Assembly (NCBI RefSeq): GCF_032116555.1
Contig: NZ_CP134949.1
Span: 2,356,001 to 2,420,000, forward strand
DNA length: 64,000 nucleotides
Direction of reading: 5' to 3'
DNA from: Halobaculum sp. XH14
GTDB lineage: Archaea > Halobacteriota > Halobacteria > Halobacteriales > Haloferacaceae
Position 1 is the stretch's first letter; every line of letters starts with the position of its first letter. The position numbers were made by a program, and so were the translations under genes. A model generated the notes under the pieces. That model was not told where the DNA came from and ran no database searches. It saw only the letters and a list, made by a program, of their open reading frames with translations. Positions 17,552 to 25,710 of this stretch are shown here, piece by piece.

Positions 17552-17925
17552 CGGAGCGCGTCCGCCGTCCGGGCGAACCGAACCCGGTCGTGGACCGTCG
17601 GGCCGAGCGTCAGTTCCACGACCTCGTCGTTCAGGACGCGCCCGCCCTCGACGTAGACGCCCCACGAGTCGAAGCGGAGATACCCCCGCAGGTCGGCGGC
17701 GTGGGTGTACGTGTCGAGCCGTTCGACGTCGTGCTCCTGGATCTCGTCGTCGCCGTGGGCGACGTCCATGTCCGAGTAGTACGGCCCCGGCTCCTCGAAG
17801 AAGGACTCCAGCGCGGCAGCGTCCTCCCGGACGGCTTCGGCGACGAGCTCCGAGGCCTCCGCGAGGTCGTCCGTGTCGAGCCCGACCGCGCGGAGCGCGG
17901 CCTGCGTACGCGGGTCGAAGTGCAT
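17548..17925 (-). CDS. Conserved haloarchaeal protein upstream of fau-1 (DUF7532-like)
   Basis: 125-residue acidic protein with no membrane segment. It starts MHFDPRTQAALRAVGLDTDD, has a helical first half (SELVAEAVREDAAALESFF) and a beta-rich second half (LRGYLRFDSWGVYVEGGRVLNDEVVELTLG) ending in TVHDRVRFARTADALR. I recognise it as a haloarchaeal family of unknown function (DUF7532 from memory). Its stop codon overlaps the fau-1 start as ATGA, so it probably works in the same RNA-related process. Start at 17925 is the typical N-terminus; the in-frame extension to 18000 is Pro/Arg-rich and rejected. Confidence 0.75.
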   Translation of the reverse strand: MHFDPRTQAALRAVGLDTDDLAEASELVAEAVREDAAALESFFEEPGPYYSDMDVAHGDDEIQEHDVERLDTYTHAADLRGYLRFDSWGVYVEGGRVLNDEVVELTLGPTVHDRVRFARTADALR

Positions 17926-18032
17926 ACCCCGGCCAACGGGGGCGAGGGATTTGAACGGTGCCACTCGCCGCGGGCGGCGTTCCAGGTGACACGGCGGCAA
18001 GAACTTAGGGGGAGGCAGGCGATTCGCAGGAC

Positions 18033-19070
18033 ATGACCGCGAAGGAACGACGGGACCCGATCGAGGAGGCCGACGACGGTTCCGCCGACCTCTACGACAT
18101 CGCCACCTGGCAGGAGCGGACGTCGATCGACGGGCTCTCGGTCGCCATCTATCGGCTGCTCTCGGCGTCGGCGCGGTGGGGACTGATCCTGCTCGCGCTC
18201 CTGTTGCTCGTCGGCATCGGCGGGTTCTCGGCGCTCACCAACCCCGCGATCGGGCTGCTCACGGTGCTGTCGGCCATCCCGGCGCTCGCGCTCGCGGCCT
18301 ACGTCTACCGCTCGGACATCACGACGGACGAGCCGGTGCGGCTGCTCGTCGGGACGTTCCTGCTCGGGGTGCTCACTGCGAACTTCGCGGCCGTGGTGAA
18401 CACGGTCGCACAGCCGTGGTTCCGGCCGCTCGGCTTCCTTGGAACCGTGCTGTTCTTCTTCGTCATCGTCGCGCCGGTCGAGGAGACGGTGAAGCTGCTG
18501 GCGGTGCGGCTCTACGCCTACACCGACGAGAGCTTCGACGCGGTGCTCGACGGCGCGGTGTACGGCGCGATGGCCGGGCTCGGCTTCGCGTTCATCGAGA
18601 ACGCGCTCTACATTACCCAGAGCGTCGGCGGCGTCGGCGAGCTGGACCTCGGGCTCGGGCTCATCGGGATGGGCGGCGGGATCACGGCGACGCGGGCGCT
18701 CGCGGGGCCGGGCCACGTCATCTACTCGGCGTTTGCCGGCTACTACCTGGGACTGGCGAAGTTCAACCCGGAGAACCGCGGGCCGATCGTCATCAAGGGG
18801 CTGCTCATCGCGGCGTTCATCCACGCGCTGTACAACTCGACGGTCGGCATCGGCTCGGGCCTGTTCGGACTCCTGTTCGAGGCGGTCGGGGTTCCGACGT
18901 TCGGCGGGCTGTTGGCCTTCTTCGTCTACGTCATCATCTACGACGGCCTGTTCGGGCTGATCCTGCTGCGGAAGATCCGGCGCTACCGTGGGGCCTACCG
19001 CGCGGCCCACGACGACGGGCGGGACGCGGCGGCGACCCCGGAGTCCGAACTGACCGAGTTCGAGAGCTGA
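18033..19070 (+). CDS. PrsW family intramembrane metalloprotease
   Basis: 345-residue polytopic protein of the PrsW/RseP-regulating peptidase family, which cuts substrates inside the membrane. After a cytoplasmic N-terminus (about 50 residues) there are eight or so hydrophobic segments. The family motifs are all visible: EET in VAPVEETVKLLAVRLYAY (about residue 150), FIENALY (about 189), H in GPGHVIYSAFAGYYLG (about 229) and H in AAFIHALYNS (about 268). The C-terminal tail is charged. In bacteria PrsW cleaves an anti-sigma factor; the archaeal substrate is unknown. The gene is divergent from the fau-1 pair. Confidence 0.9.
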   Translation: MTAKERRDPIEEADDGSADLYDIATWQERTSIDGLSVAIYRLLSASARWGLILLALLLLVGIGGFSALTNPAIGLLTVLSAIPALALAAYVYRSDITTDEPVRLLVGTFLLGVLTANFAAVVNTVAQPWFRPLGFLGTVLFFFVIVAPVEETVKLLAVRLYAYTDESFDAVLDGAVYGAMAGLGFAFIENALYITQSVGGVGELDLGLGLIGMGGGITATRALAGPGHVIYSAFAGYYLGLAKFNPENRGPIVIKGLLIAAFIHALYNSTVGIGSGLFGLLFEAVGVPTFGGLLAFFVYVIIYDGLFGLILLRKIRRYRGAYRAAHDDGRDAAATPESELTEFES

Positions 19071-19088
19071 GGACGCCGTCGGGCGGAC

Positions 19089-19445
19089 TCAGGAGTTGAG
19101 TTTCTCGCGCGAGACGGTGACGCCGGTCGGCGTGAGGATGAGCTGGTCGTCGCCCTTCTGGACGATGTCGCCGTCGACCTCGGTGGCGACCTGTCGGAGC
19201 TCGTCGATGATGGACTCGACCGTCCGGTCGGACGTCGAGTGGCGCGTGATGTCGGCGATGACGAAGTCGCCGTCGTAGACGGCGTCCTTGATGTCGATGA
19301 CGTCGCTCTGGTCGGCGATCTCGGCGATGTGGACCTGCATCCCGGCGCCCCCGTGGGCGCTCTCGAAATCGTTCAGGTCGAGCTCGACGTAATCCTCGGC
19401 GCTGTGGGTTCCCCCGCCCCCGAGAATCTTGCTCATGATGCCCAT
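19089..19445 (-). CDS. sepF: Cell division protein SepF
   Basis: 118-residue SepF, the membrane anchor for FtsZ in archaea without FtsA. The short N-terminal amphipathic targeting helix (MGIMSKILGG) is followed by a linker and the conserved beta-alpha domain: YVELDLNDFES, VHIAEIADQSDVIDIKDAVYDGDFVIADITR, and GDIVQKGDDQLILTPTGVTVSREKL. Length and all blocks are normal for haloarchaeal SepF. The start at Met1 keeps the full targeting helix; Met4 is a possible alternative. It is convergent with the PrsW gene. Confidence 0.93.
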   Translation of the reverse strand: MGIMSKILGGGGTHSAEDYVELDLNDFESAHGGAGMQVHIAEIADQSDVIDIKDAVYDGDFVIADITRHSTSDRTVESIIDELRQVATEVDGDIVQKGDDQLILTPTGVTVSREKLNS

Positions 19446-19549
19446 GAACTCCCATGTGTGACTGCACGCTTAAGGTCTTACGTCAGACGGGCGGGTGACG
19501 TGGCGGGCCGGCGACCGTTCCCTGCCAACCTGGACGTCCGCCGCCGGAC

Positions 19550-19885
19550 TCACTCGACCGACTCGACCGCCTCGCTCGCCTCGAACTCGTGGACCACGAA
19601 CTCGTCCGTCTCGAACTGGATCGTCTCGAGGGCTCCCGACGAGAACGCCGGGAGCGCCTCGACGAACTCGCGGTACCGCTCCGAGTTCGTGTGTCGTTCC
19701 GCCGCCGCGACGTCCTCGTACTGCTCGAAGAACCGGACGACGTTCGGCTCCGTGAGGTCCTCCATCGCACGGTACCGGACGGTCCCGTCCTCGGCCCGGG
19801 AGTCCTCGACCATCGACGCGACGTGGGCGATCGCTTCCTCGCGGCGCTCCGGGTCGATCGGGATGCTGGTGTGGACGACGAACAC
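19550..19885 (-). CDS. ABM-domain putative quinol monooxygenase
   Basis: 111-residue single-domain protein of the antibiotic biosynthesis monooxygenase (ABM) dimeric alpha/beta-barrel fold. Typical blocks are MFVVHTSIPIDPERREEAIAHVASMVEDSRAEDGTVRYRAMED with the strand VVRFFEQYEDVAAAERHTNSERYREFVEAL. The His of the AERHTNS segment aligns with the conserved one of YgiN-like quinol monooxygenases. Substrate is unknown. It is monocistronic, between sepF and a DUF1028 gene. Confidence 0.85.
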   Translation of the reverse strand: MFVVHTSIPIDPERREEAIAHVASMVEDSRAEDGTVRYRAMEDLTEPNVVRFFEQYEDVAAAERHTNSERYREFVEALPAFSSGALETIQFETDEFVVHEFEASEAVESVE

Positions 19886-20073
19886 GGCGTTTCGTGTCGC
19901 GGTGGGGTCATGTAGCTTTCCCGGGCGTGGGAACGCCCCACTGGGAAGCGGGAGCTTCCACGGACGCCGCCCCGCGGGGAGTCGGGGCGTCGAGGTGTAC
20001 CGGGGGGCGAGGCGTCGGGATCCCGACTGCCGGGACCCCCGCGTTTTTGCGCCCGCGACCCCCGCTGGGGAGC

Positions 20074-20829
20074 ATGACCTTCAGCATCTGCGTGCGCGAG
20101 GCGTACGCCGGCGAGGACGGGGGGCGCCACGTCCGGTTCGGCGTCGCGGTGACGACGCGGCTCCCGGCCGTCGGGACGCTCTGTCCGTTCGCCTCCGAGA
20201 ACGGCGCGGTTGCGACCCAGTCGCTCGTGAACGTCGAACTCGGCCGGAAGGGGGTCGAGTACCTCGACGACGGCCTGGCGGTGGAGAAGGCGCTCGACGC
20301 GCTGCTCGACGCCGACGACGGCAGCGAGAACCGACAGCTCCACGGCGTCGACGCCGATGGGACGTTCACCTTCTCGGGCGAGGCGTGCAACGACTGGTAC
20401 GGCCACACGAGCGGCGAGAACTACACCGTCGCCGGGAACCTGCTGACCGGCGAGGCGGTGATCGACGCCGTGGCTGCGACGTATGAGTCCGCCGCGTTCG
20501 ACGACGCCCCGCTCGCCGAGCGACTGATCGACGCGCTCGCGGCCGGCCACGAGGAGGGCGGCGACAGACGCGAGGAGCTTCCCGTCCAGTCGGCCGCGCT
20601 GAAAGTCACCGCGACCGAGGAGCGCGAGTTCGAGCCGTACTACGACGACCTCCGCGTCGACGCGACGGAGACGCCGATCGTCGACCTGCGCGAGACGTTC
20701 GAGGAGGCGCGGCGCGGCCAGGAGCTCATCCTCGAACGGTACGACGAGGACGGCGACGACGACGTGGACGACGGGACCGGCGAAGACACCGGGACCGGTG
20801 CGGGCAACGAGATCGGCGAAGAGGACTGA
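20074..20829 (+). CDS. DUF1028 family protein
   Basis: 251-residue protein of the DUF1028 family, which has an Ntn-hydrolase-like fold and unproven function. The N-terminus MTFSICVREA aligns with the family's (T)FSI start; in true Ntn hydrolases a residue near here becomes the nucleophile after Met removal. Internal motifs are FGVAVTTRLPAVGTLCPFA, GAVATQSLVN and the GENYTVAGNLLTGEAV segment typical of the family. The last 40 residues are an Asp/Glu/Gly tail that may be haloarchaeal decoration. The start at 20074 is chosen because the family motif begins there, and the in-frame region upstream is low-complexity. Confidence 0.85.
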   Translation: MTFSICVREAYAGEDGGRHVRFGVAVTTRLPAVGTLCPFASENGAVATQSLVNVELGRKGVEYLDDGLAVEKALDALLDADDGSENRQLHGVDADGTFTFSGEACNDWYGHTSGENYTVAGNLLTGEAVIDAVAATYESAAFDDAPLAERLIDALAAGHEEGGDRREELPVQSAALKVTATEEREFEPYYDDLRVDATETPIVDLRETFEEARRGQELILERYDEDGDDDVDDGTGEDTGTGAGNEIGEED

Positions 20830-20900
20830 CCGGCGAACCTGACACGGCCGGCGTGCCCGAGGCCCCCGCCGACGGCGGGGATTCGACCGCCGAGACGTGA

Positions 20901-22100
20901 TCAGGCGTCGGCGTCGAGCGCGTACACGTGGTGGTCGTACGGGTCGTTCCCCTCCCGCTTGATGCACGCGCCGGTGAACACCTGGCCCTCCCGAACCACG
21001 GGCGTGCCGAACGCGCCCGCGATGCCGCCGAGCTCGAAGCGCCACTGCTCCTCGCCGCCGGAGCCGAACGCGACCAGCGCCTCGCCGCCGACGTACGTCC
21101 GGCCGTCCGCCACCGTCAACCCGGTCCGACGCACGTCGCCGACCTCGGTTCGCCACCCCTCCACGCCCTCGAACGACAGCGCGATGACGTCCGTCCCGGC
21201 GACGACCCGGAGGCCGTTGGGCGCGACCGCGGGCGTGACGAACAGTTCCCCGCCCACGTCGGTCGTCCAGGCCGCCGAGCCGTCGGCCGCGACGGCGTGG
21301 ACCCGGCCACCCTCGGTCCCGACGTAGAGTCGCCCGCCGTGGACGACCGGGGCGGCCGCGACCGCGGACTCGGTCTCGACGGTCCAGTCCGGGTCGCCGT
21401 CCCGGACGGCGACGAGTCGGGAGTACGTCGAGCCGTCCGGCCGGACCCCGTTCACGGTCGCCACCAGCCGGTCACCCAGCACGACCGGCGTGACGGTGCC
21501 CCTGTCGCCAGCCTCGCCGACGTCGACCGCGCTCTCCTCGCTGCCGTCCGCGAGCGCGTGTGCCCGGAGCGTGACGCGCTCCTCGGTCCTCGTGACGACG
21601 TGGGCGCTCCCGTCGTGGACGACCGGCCCGGCCGTGATGGGGCCCTCGACGCGCCAGCGCTCCTCCCCTTCCCGCGAGAACGCGGCGAGGACGCCGGGCG
21701 CGTCGCTGACGACGCTGCCGCCGACGGCGTCCCTGCCGACCGCGACCACGCCGTCCGGCGTGAGCGCGGGGGTGAACGCGTGGGTGAGCGCGCCGAGCGA
21801 CCCCGTCCAGATCTCGCTCCCGCCCTCCGTGTCGAGCGCGAACAGCGAATCCTCGGTTCCGATGAAGAGCCGGCCGTCGGCGACCGCCGGCGCCGCGAGC
21901 GTGTACAGCCCCGGCAGGAACGTGTCCCACTCGGCGGCCACGTCGGCCGTCTCGGGCGTCGGTGCCGGGGTATGCGTCGCCGGCCCCGTCGTCGCGTCGG
22001 TCGGGGAGGGCGTCTCGTCGATCGAGGGAGACTCGCCGGAACAGCCGGCCAGTCCCGCGATCCCGGCACCGAGTGCCGAGAGCAGGGGGCGTCGCTTCAT
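20901..22100 (-). CDS. PQQ-type beta-propeller lipoprotein
   Basis: 399-residue exported lipoprotein. The signal MKRRPLLSALGAGIAGLAGC has twin arginines and a lipobox ending at Cys20, so it is probably Tat-exported and lipid-anchored outside the membrane. A Thr/Pro-rich linker (about residues 25-50) follows. The rest is a beta-propeller built of repeated blades with the pattern G-x-L-Y/F-x-G-T-x-x-x-x-x-x-A-L-D (DGRLFIGTEDSLFALDTEG, GGRLYVGTEGGRVHAVAADG). It is likely a binding or assembly scaffold like BamB-type repeats; no PQQ enzyme residues can be assigned. It is convergent with DUF1028. Confidence 0.85.
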   Translation of the reverse strand: MKRRPLLSALGAGIAGLAGCSGESPSIDETPSPTDATTGPATHTPAPTPETADVAAEWDTFLPGLYTLAAPAVADGRLFIGTEDSLFALDTEGGSEIWTGSLGALTHAFTPALTPDGVVAVGRDAVGGSVVSDAPGVLAAFSREGEERWRVEGPITAGPVVHDGSAHVVTRTEERVTLRAHALADGSEESAVDVGEAGDRGTVTPVVLGDRLVATVNGVRPDGSTYSRLVAVRDGDPDWTVETESAVAAAPVVHGGRLYVGTEGGRVHAVAADGSAAWTTDVGGELFVTPAVAPNGLRVVAGTDVIALSFEGVEGWRTEVGDVRRTGLTVADGRTYVGGEALVAFGSGGEEQWRFELGGIAGAFGTPVVREGQVFTGACIKREGNDPYDHHVYALDADA

Positions 22101-22146
22101 ACCCGACAGTACGACCCCGGCCGGAAAGCGGTGGCGTTCGGACGGC

Positions 22147-22209
22147 GACCTCGTCGGGTCAGATGACGACCTCGTCGGGTCAGATGACGACTTCGTCGGG
22201 TCAGACGGC
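22147..22209. repeat. 21-bp tandem repeat, three copies
   Basis: Three consecutive copies of a unit starting GACCTCGTCGGGTCAGATGAC. The third has diverged and runs into the stop codon of the PUA-domain gene. It lies between that gene's 3' end and the start of the lipoprotein gene. The last copy provides the TGA of the PUA gene, so expansion here may have shaped its C-terminus. Confidence 0.75.
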
Positions 22210-22680
22210 GAACTCGTAGAGGTCGTCGCCGACGTGGTGTAACGACTTCACGACCTTGCCCGAGTCGCCGACCATCTCCGAGCCGTCGACGAGCGCGCGC
22301 CCGACGCCGAGCGCCTTCCCGTGCGACTCCTCGGCGACGACGACCAGCTCGCCCTCGGCGATCCCATCGTCGGCCTCGGTGATCCCCGGCCGCATCACGT
22401 CCGCGCCGTCCGAGACGAACGAGATCGCCCCGGAATCGACGGTCACGACGCCGCGTTCGGGCGGGTGGGCGTTCGCGCCCCGGACCGTGATGAACGGTTC
22501 GTCCTCGTAGTAGAGCACGTGTTGCTCGCCGTCCACGAGCACGAGGTCGAACGGCGAGTCGGTGAGTTCCACGAGTTCGAAGGCCTCGCCCGGAAGCTCG
22601 ACGCCCAGTCGATCCGCGAGCGTCTCCCGGATCTCCGAGACGGCGTCGCTCCGGAGGTGGTGACGGGATTTCACGTCCAT
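22201..22680 (-). CDS. PUA domain RNA-binding protein
   Basis: 159-residue protein with an N-terminal pre-PUA region (MDVKSRHHLRSDAVSEIRETLADRLG) and a C-terminal PUA domain (about residues 75-155: ERGVVTVDSGAISFVSDGADVMRPGITEADDGIAEGELVVVAEE, then KALGVGRALVDG). This layout is common to archaeal RNA-binding proteins related to tRNA-guanine transglycosylase tails and MCT-1-like factors. It should act on tRNA or rRNA in the cytoplasm, but no specific target can be given. The third copy of a 21-bp tandem repeat overlaps its stop codon. Confidence 0.88.
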   Translation of the reverse strand: MDVKSRHHLRSDAVSEIRETLADRLGVELPGEAFELVELTDSPFDLVLVDGEQHVLYYEDEPFITVRGANAHPPERGVVTVDSGAISFVSDGADVMRPGITEADDGIAEGELVVVAEESHGKALGVGRALVDGSEMVGDSGKVVKSLHHVGDDLYEFAV

Positions 22681-22890
22681 ACCTCCGTTGGGTCGGTGTC
22701 GTGCATAAATCGCCCGTTCCGACGGACCCGGCCGGGGGATCGCTTACACGAGTGGCGGTCCTCGTGGCCGAACCCGGAGCGGCCGGTGCATGCCAGTCCG
22801 ACGTCGCTCCACGGCCGCGCGTGTCCGCCGGGTGGACTGTCAGGCTGTCGCACGAAAACCGCTAAGTTCCCCGCACCCGGATGCGTGTTC

Positions 22891-23226
22891 ATGTGGAGTG
22901 CCCGGCCCAACCGGGACGAGGAGTCGGTGGTCTGTATCGCGTGCGGGGACTCGCTCCCGCGCCGACGGGCCCGCGAGTACGACAAGGAGGGCGATCGGTG
23001 GGACCGGCGGGGCAAGGAGTTCGAGTACCTCTGCAAGTCGTGTCACCGCGATCTCTGCCACCAGCCTCGGGAGGACCTGGAGGACGTGCTGCTCGACGTG
23101 GAGTCCGAGCGGGAGGGGAGTCGGGACGCCGAGGCGTTCATGCGGACGTACATCCGGGCGGTCCGGGAACGGTACGGGGCTCCCGAGTCGGACGCCGAGG
23201 ACGGAACCGACTCCGGGGACGATTGA
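22891..23226 (+). CDS. Small zinc-finger protein (DUF7562-like)
   Basis: 111-residue protein starting MWSARPNRDEESVVCIACGD. It has two CxxC knuckles, CIAC (about residue 15) and CKSC (about 49), separated by an Arg/Asp-rich loop (REYDKEGDRWDRRGKEFEY), then CHRDLCHQPREDLED and a helical acidic tail. It probably binds one zinc ion. I recognise this as a haloarchaeal family of unknown function (DUF7562, from memory). It lies 63 nt before an RNB ribonuclease gene on the same strand, so an RNA-related role is possible. Confidence 0.78.
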   Translation: MWSARPNRDEESVVCIACGDSLPRRRAREYDKEGDRWDRRGKEFEYLCKSCHRDLCHQPREDLEDVLLDVESEREGSRDAEAFMRTYIRAVRERYGAPESDAEDGTDSGDD

Positions 23227-23289
23227 GTTCGGTCGCGGGCCCACGTCGACCCCAAAACGCATACGTACCGCACCCGCGTAGCCGGCAGC

Positions 23290-24624
23290 ATGACTGACGC
23301 TTCTTCGGACGCCGACGACCAGGCGGCCGCGGGCACCGCGGAGGGACAGGGGCCCGTCACCATCACCGAGGACCTCGCCGGCCACCTCGCGGACAAGCGC
23401 GAGGAACTGTTCGAGGAGTTCGAGATCCGCGACGAGTTCCCCGTCGAGGTGAAACGGGAGGCCAAGGAGCGCACGGAGGGCGTGACCGAGGAGATCCAGT
23501 CGGAAGTCGACGAGCGGCGGGACCTGCGGGAGCTGACGACCTGGACGACCGACCCCGTCGACGCGCAGGACTTCGACGACGCCATCTCCATCGAGGAGCG
23601 CGAGGAGGAGTACCGGCTGTGGGTCCACATCGCCGACGTCTCCCACTACGTCCACCCCGAGTCGACGATGTGGGAGGAGGCGGTCCGGCGTTGTAACACG
23701 GTGTACCTCCCGGCCTACACCATCCACATGCTCCCGCCGGTGCTGGCCGAGACCGTCTGCTCGCTCGTGCCCAACGAGGACCGGCTGGCCCACACCGTCG
23801 AGATGCTCCTCGACAAGGAGACGCTCTCGTTCGAGGAACTCGACATCTACAAGTCCGTCATCAACTCCGACGAGCGGCTCACTTACTCCCAGTGTGAGAA
23901 CCGGCTCGACGACCCCGACCTCCCGCTCCACGAGGAGAACGTCCTCGCCTACGAGGTCGCAGATCAGATGCACGAGCAGCGGAAGGCCGACGGGTCGCTC
24001 GTCCTCAACCCCAGCCGCGATCGGGCCCACACCATCATCGAGGAGTGCATGCTGAAGGCGAACAAGGCGGTCACCCACGAACTGATGTGGAACCGCGGGG
24101 TCGAGGCGATGTACCGCGTCCACCCCCAGCCGACGCCCGACCAGTGGAACGACGCGCTCAGGGAGATCCAGGAGACCGAGGGCGTCTCCATCCCGGGCGA
24201 CTCGTGGGACGACCCGCGCAAGGCCGTCAACGCCGCGCTGGAGGAGGCGCCCGGGCGCGCGCTCAACAAGATCCAGCGTGCGGTGCTGAAGGTGATGCCC
24301 CGCGCGAAGTACATGAACGACCCGTTCGGGGGCCACCACGCGCTCAACTTCGACATCTACGGCCACTTCACCTCGCCCATCCGGCGGCTGTCGGACCTCA
24401 TCAACCACTGGATCGTCCACTCGAACGACGTGCCCGAGAACTTGATCGAACTCTGTGACCGCGCCTCGGACAAGCAGAAGGACGGCGAGACGGTCGAACG
24501 GCTGTACAAGCAGTTCCTGCAGGAGGTCGGGCTCGACCCCTACGCCGTGAACAACCGGGGGCTCGAAGTGGTCGAGGACCCGGACGAGGCGACCCACGAC
24601 TCGCCCGAGACGATTCCGAAGTGA
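23290..24624 (+). CDS. RNB domain ribonuclease (RNase R/II-like)
   Basis: 444-residue 3'-5' exoribonuclease consisting essentially of the RNB catalytic domain. The metal-binding motif is TTDPVDAQDFDDAISIE (about residues 90-106), followed by the conserved WVHIADVSHYV and, near the C-terminus, HHALNFDIYGHFTSPIRRLSDLINHW. Bacterial RNase R/II have extra cold-shock and S1 domains; here they are absent and replaced by an acidic N-terminus, as in haloarchaeal RNase R-like enzymes. It digests single-stranded RNA in the cytoplasm. The start is MTDASSDADD at 23290. Downstream is an acidic haloarchaeal protein. Confidence 0.94.
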   Translation: MTDASSDADDQAAAGTAEGQGPVTITEDLAGHLADKREELFEEFEIRDEFPVEVKREAKERTEGVTEEIQSEVDERRDLRELTTWTTDPVDAQDFDDAISIEEREEEYRLWVHIADVSHYVHPESTMWEEAVRRCNTVYLPAYTIHMLPPVLAETVCSLVPNEDRLAHTVEMLLDKETLSFEELDIYKSVINSDERLTYSQCENRLDDPDLPLHEENVLAYEVADQMHEQRKADGSLVLNPSRDRAHTIIEECMLKANKAVTHELMWNRGVEAMYRVHPQPTPDQWNDALREIQETEGVSIPGDSWDDPRKAVNAALEEAPGRALNKIQRAVLKVMPRAKYMNDPFGGHHALNFDIYGHFTSPIRRLSDLINHWIVHSNDVPENLIELCDRASDKQKDGETVERLYKQFLQEVGLDPYAVNNRGLEVVEDPDEATHDSPETIPK

Positions 24625-24724
24625 CGCCAACGGGTCCCGGAGGCCCCGCCGCTACCGGCTCGAGGCTCCGACATCGTGCTGTGGCGAGCGAAGACACATC
24701 ACCTCGGCCCACGTACGGGAACGC

Positions 24725-25213
24725 ATGACCCTCGACGTCGAGGTGCCCGACCCGCCGTCGCTGCGCGGCCCGCAGTCGCGGGACAGCTACGAGGCCATCG
24801 CCGATTCCCCGGACGAGGTCGGCGACGACTACCGCCGCGAGGAACTCGAAGCGGTGCTCGCCGACGGCGCGTGGGCCGACGCCTTCCGTGAGTGGGCGAC
24901 CGGGACGACCCTCGCCGAGTCGGAGTTCGAGACGGTCGTCGAACTCGACCTCGTCGACGACTTCGACTTCTACTGGGACCCCGCGAGCGACGAGGTGGGC
25001 TACCGCTCGCCGGCGGTCCCCTCGGACGCGAAGGGCGCCTTCGACCCCGAGGACGCCGCGATCGTCGAGGAGGAACTCGACGACCTCGGCCGGGCCGTCA
25101 CCGAGATGCTGGAGAACGACTACCTGCTGCGCGACGAGGAGACGTGGGGCTTCTTCGCCGAGGAGGAACCCGAGGATGAGTCGGCCTACGAGTCGGAGAA
25201 CTCCGAGGAGTGA
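24725..25213 (+). CDS. Acidic conserved haloarchaeal protein
   Basis: 162-residue, strongly acidic soluble protein. No membrane segment, zinc motif or known catalytic signature is visible. Recognisable blocks are SRDSYEAIADSPDEVGDDYR, a helix-rich middle (VLADGAWADAFREWATGTTLAE), FDFYWDPASDEVGYRSPA and IVEEELDDLGRAVTEMLENDYL. Base composition and codon third positions are like those of core neighbours, so it is an established gene. It follows the RNB ribonuclease by 100 nt on the same strand. I do not recognise its function. Confidence 0.7.
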   Translation: MTLDVEVPDPPSLRGPQSRDSYEAIADSPDEVGDDYRREELEAVLADGAWADAFREWATGTTLAESEFETVVELDLVDDFDFYWDPASDEVGYRSPAVPSDAKGAFDPEDAAIVEEELDDLGRAVTEMLENDYLLRDEETWGFFAEEEPEDESAYESENSEE

Positions 25214-25313
25214 GGACGCGCCGTCCCGTTGTGGATCGATCGCCGCCGACGGTGGCGGGCGGGGCCACCGACCGATGGGCACGGCGACCGAAACGCGGGC
25301 GGGACGTCGCCGC

Positions 25314-25490
25314 CTATTCGGCGACGGCGACGAGGTAGGTCCGGCCGCCGCGGCGCTCCAGGTGGACCTCGCAGTCGTTGCGCTCCGCGAACGCCCGTAC
25401 CTCCGCGGAGGTGGACTCTGTCACGTCGATGCTCGCACGCGTGGAACTCTCGACGTCGATGCGTTCGGGTGCGGTGACGGTCGCGCTCAT
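25314..25490 (-). CDS. Small conserved haloarchaeal protein (DUF7556-like)
   Basis: 58-residue protein MSATVTAPERIDVES ending CEVHLERRGGRTYLVAVAE. The C-terminus looks like a beta-alpha-beta unit with a single Cys. Start at 25490 is favoured because a CCTACAAG-type box lies about 27 nt upstream, and the longer frame to 25595 is His/Pro-rich and unlikely. A 15-bp element (TTCACTTTCACTCCG on the minus strand, 25533-25547) precedes that box and is shared with the gene at 31581. Function unknown. Confidence 0.6.
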   Translation of the reverse strand: MSATVTAPERIDVESSTRASIDVTESTSAEVRAFAERNDCEVHLERRGGRTYLVAVAE

Positions 25491-25532
25491 ACTTCCAACG
25501 TGGTAGGGGAGTGACTTGTAGGTCGGCCTAGC

Positions 25533-25547
25533 GGAGTGAAAGTGAAA
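25533..25547 (-). promoter_or_regulatory. TTCACTTTCACTCCG upstream element
   Basis: On the minus strand this 15-mer lies just upstream of the probable TATA region of the 58-residue gene. An identical 15-mer occurs on the plus strand at about 31529-31543, in the same position relative to the start of another small gene. It may be a TFB-recognition element or regulator site. Confidence 0.4.
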
Positions 25548-25710
25548 GTGAGGGGCGGCGTCGGGTCGACGCGTGACGGGCCGCTCGACCGTCATCGCAC
25601 GGGCGAGGCCGTTTTCGAGGGCTGATCGGGACCAACCTGGTCGAGAACTGAAACGCAGGGGCCGGAGAACCGGGGCGACGACCGCTCGGTCGGTGCCGGG
25701 AGCGGCGAGG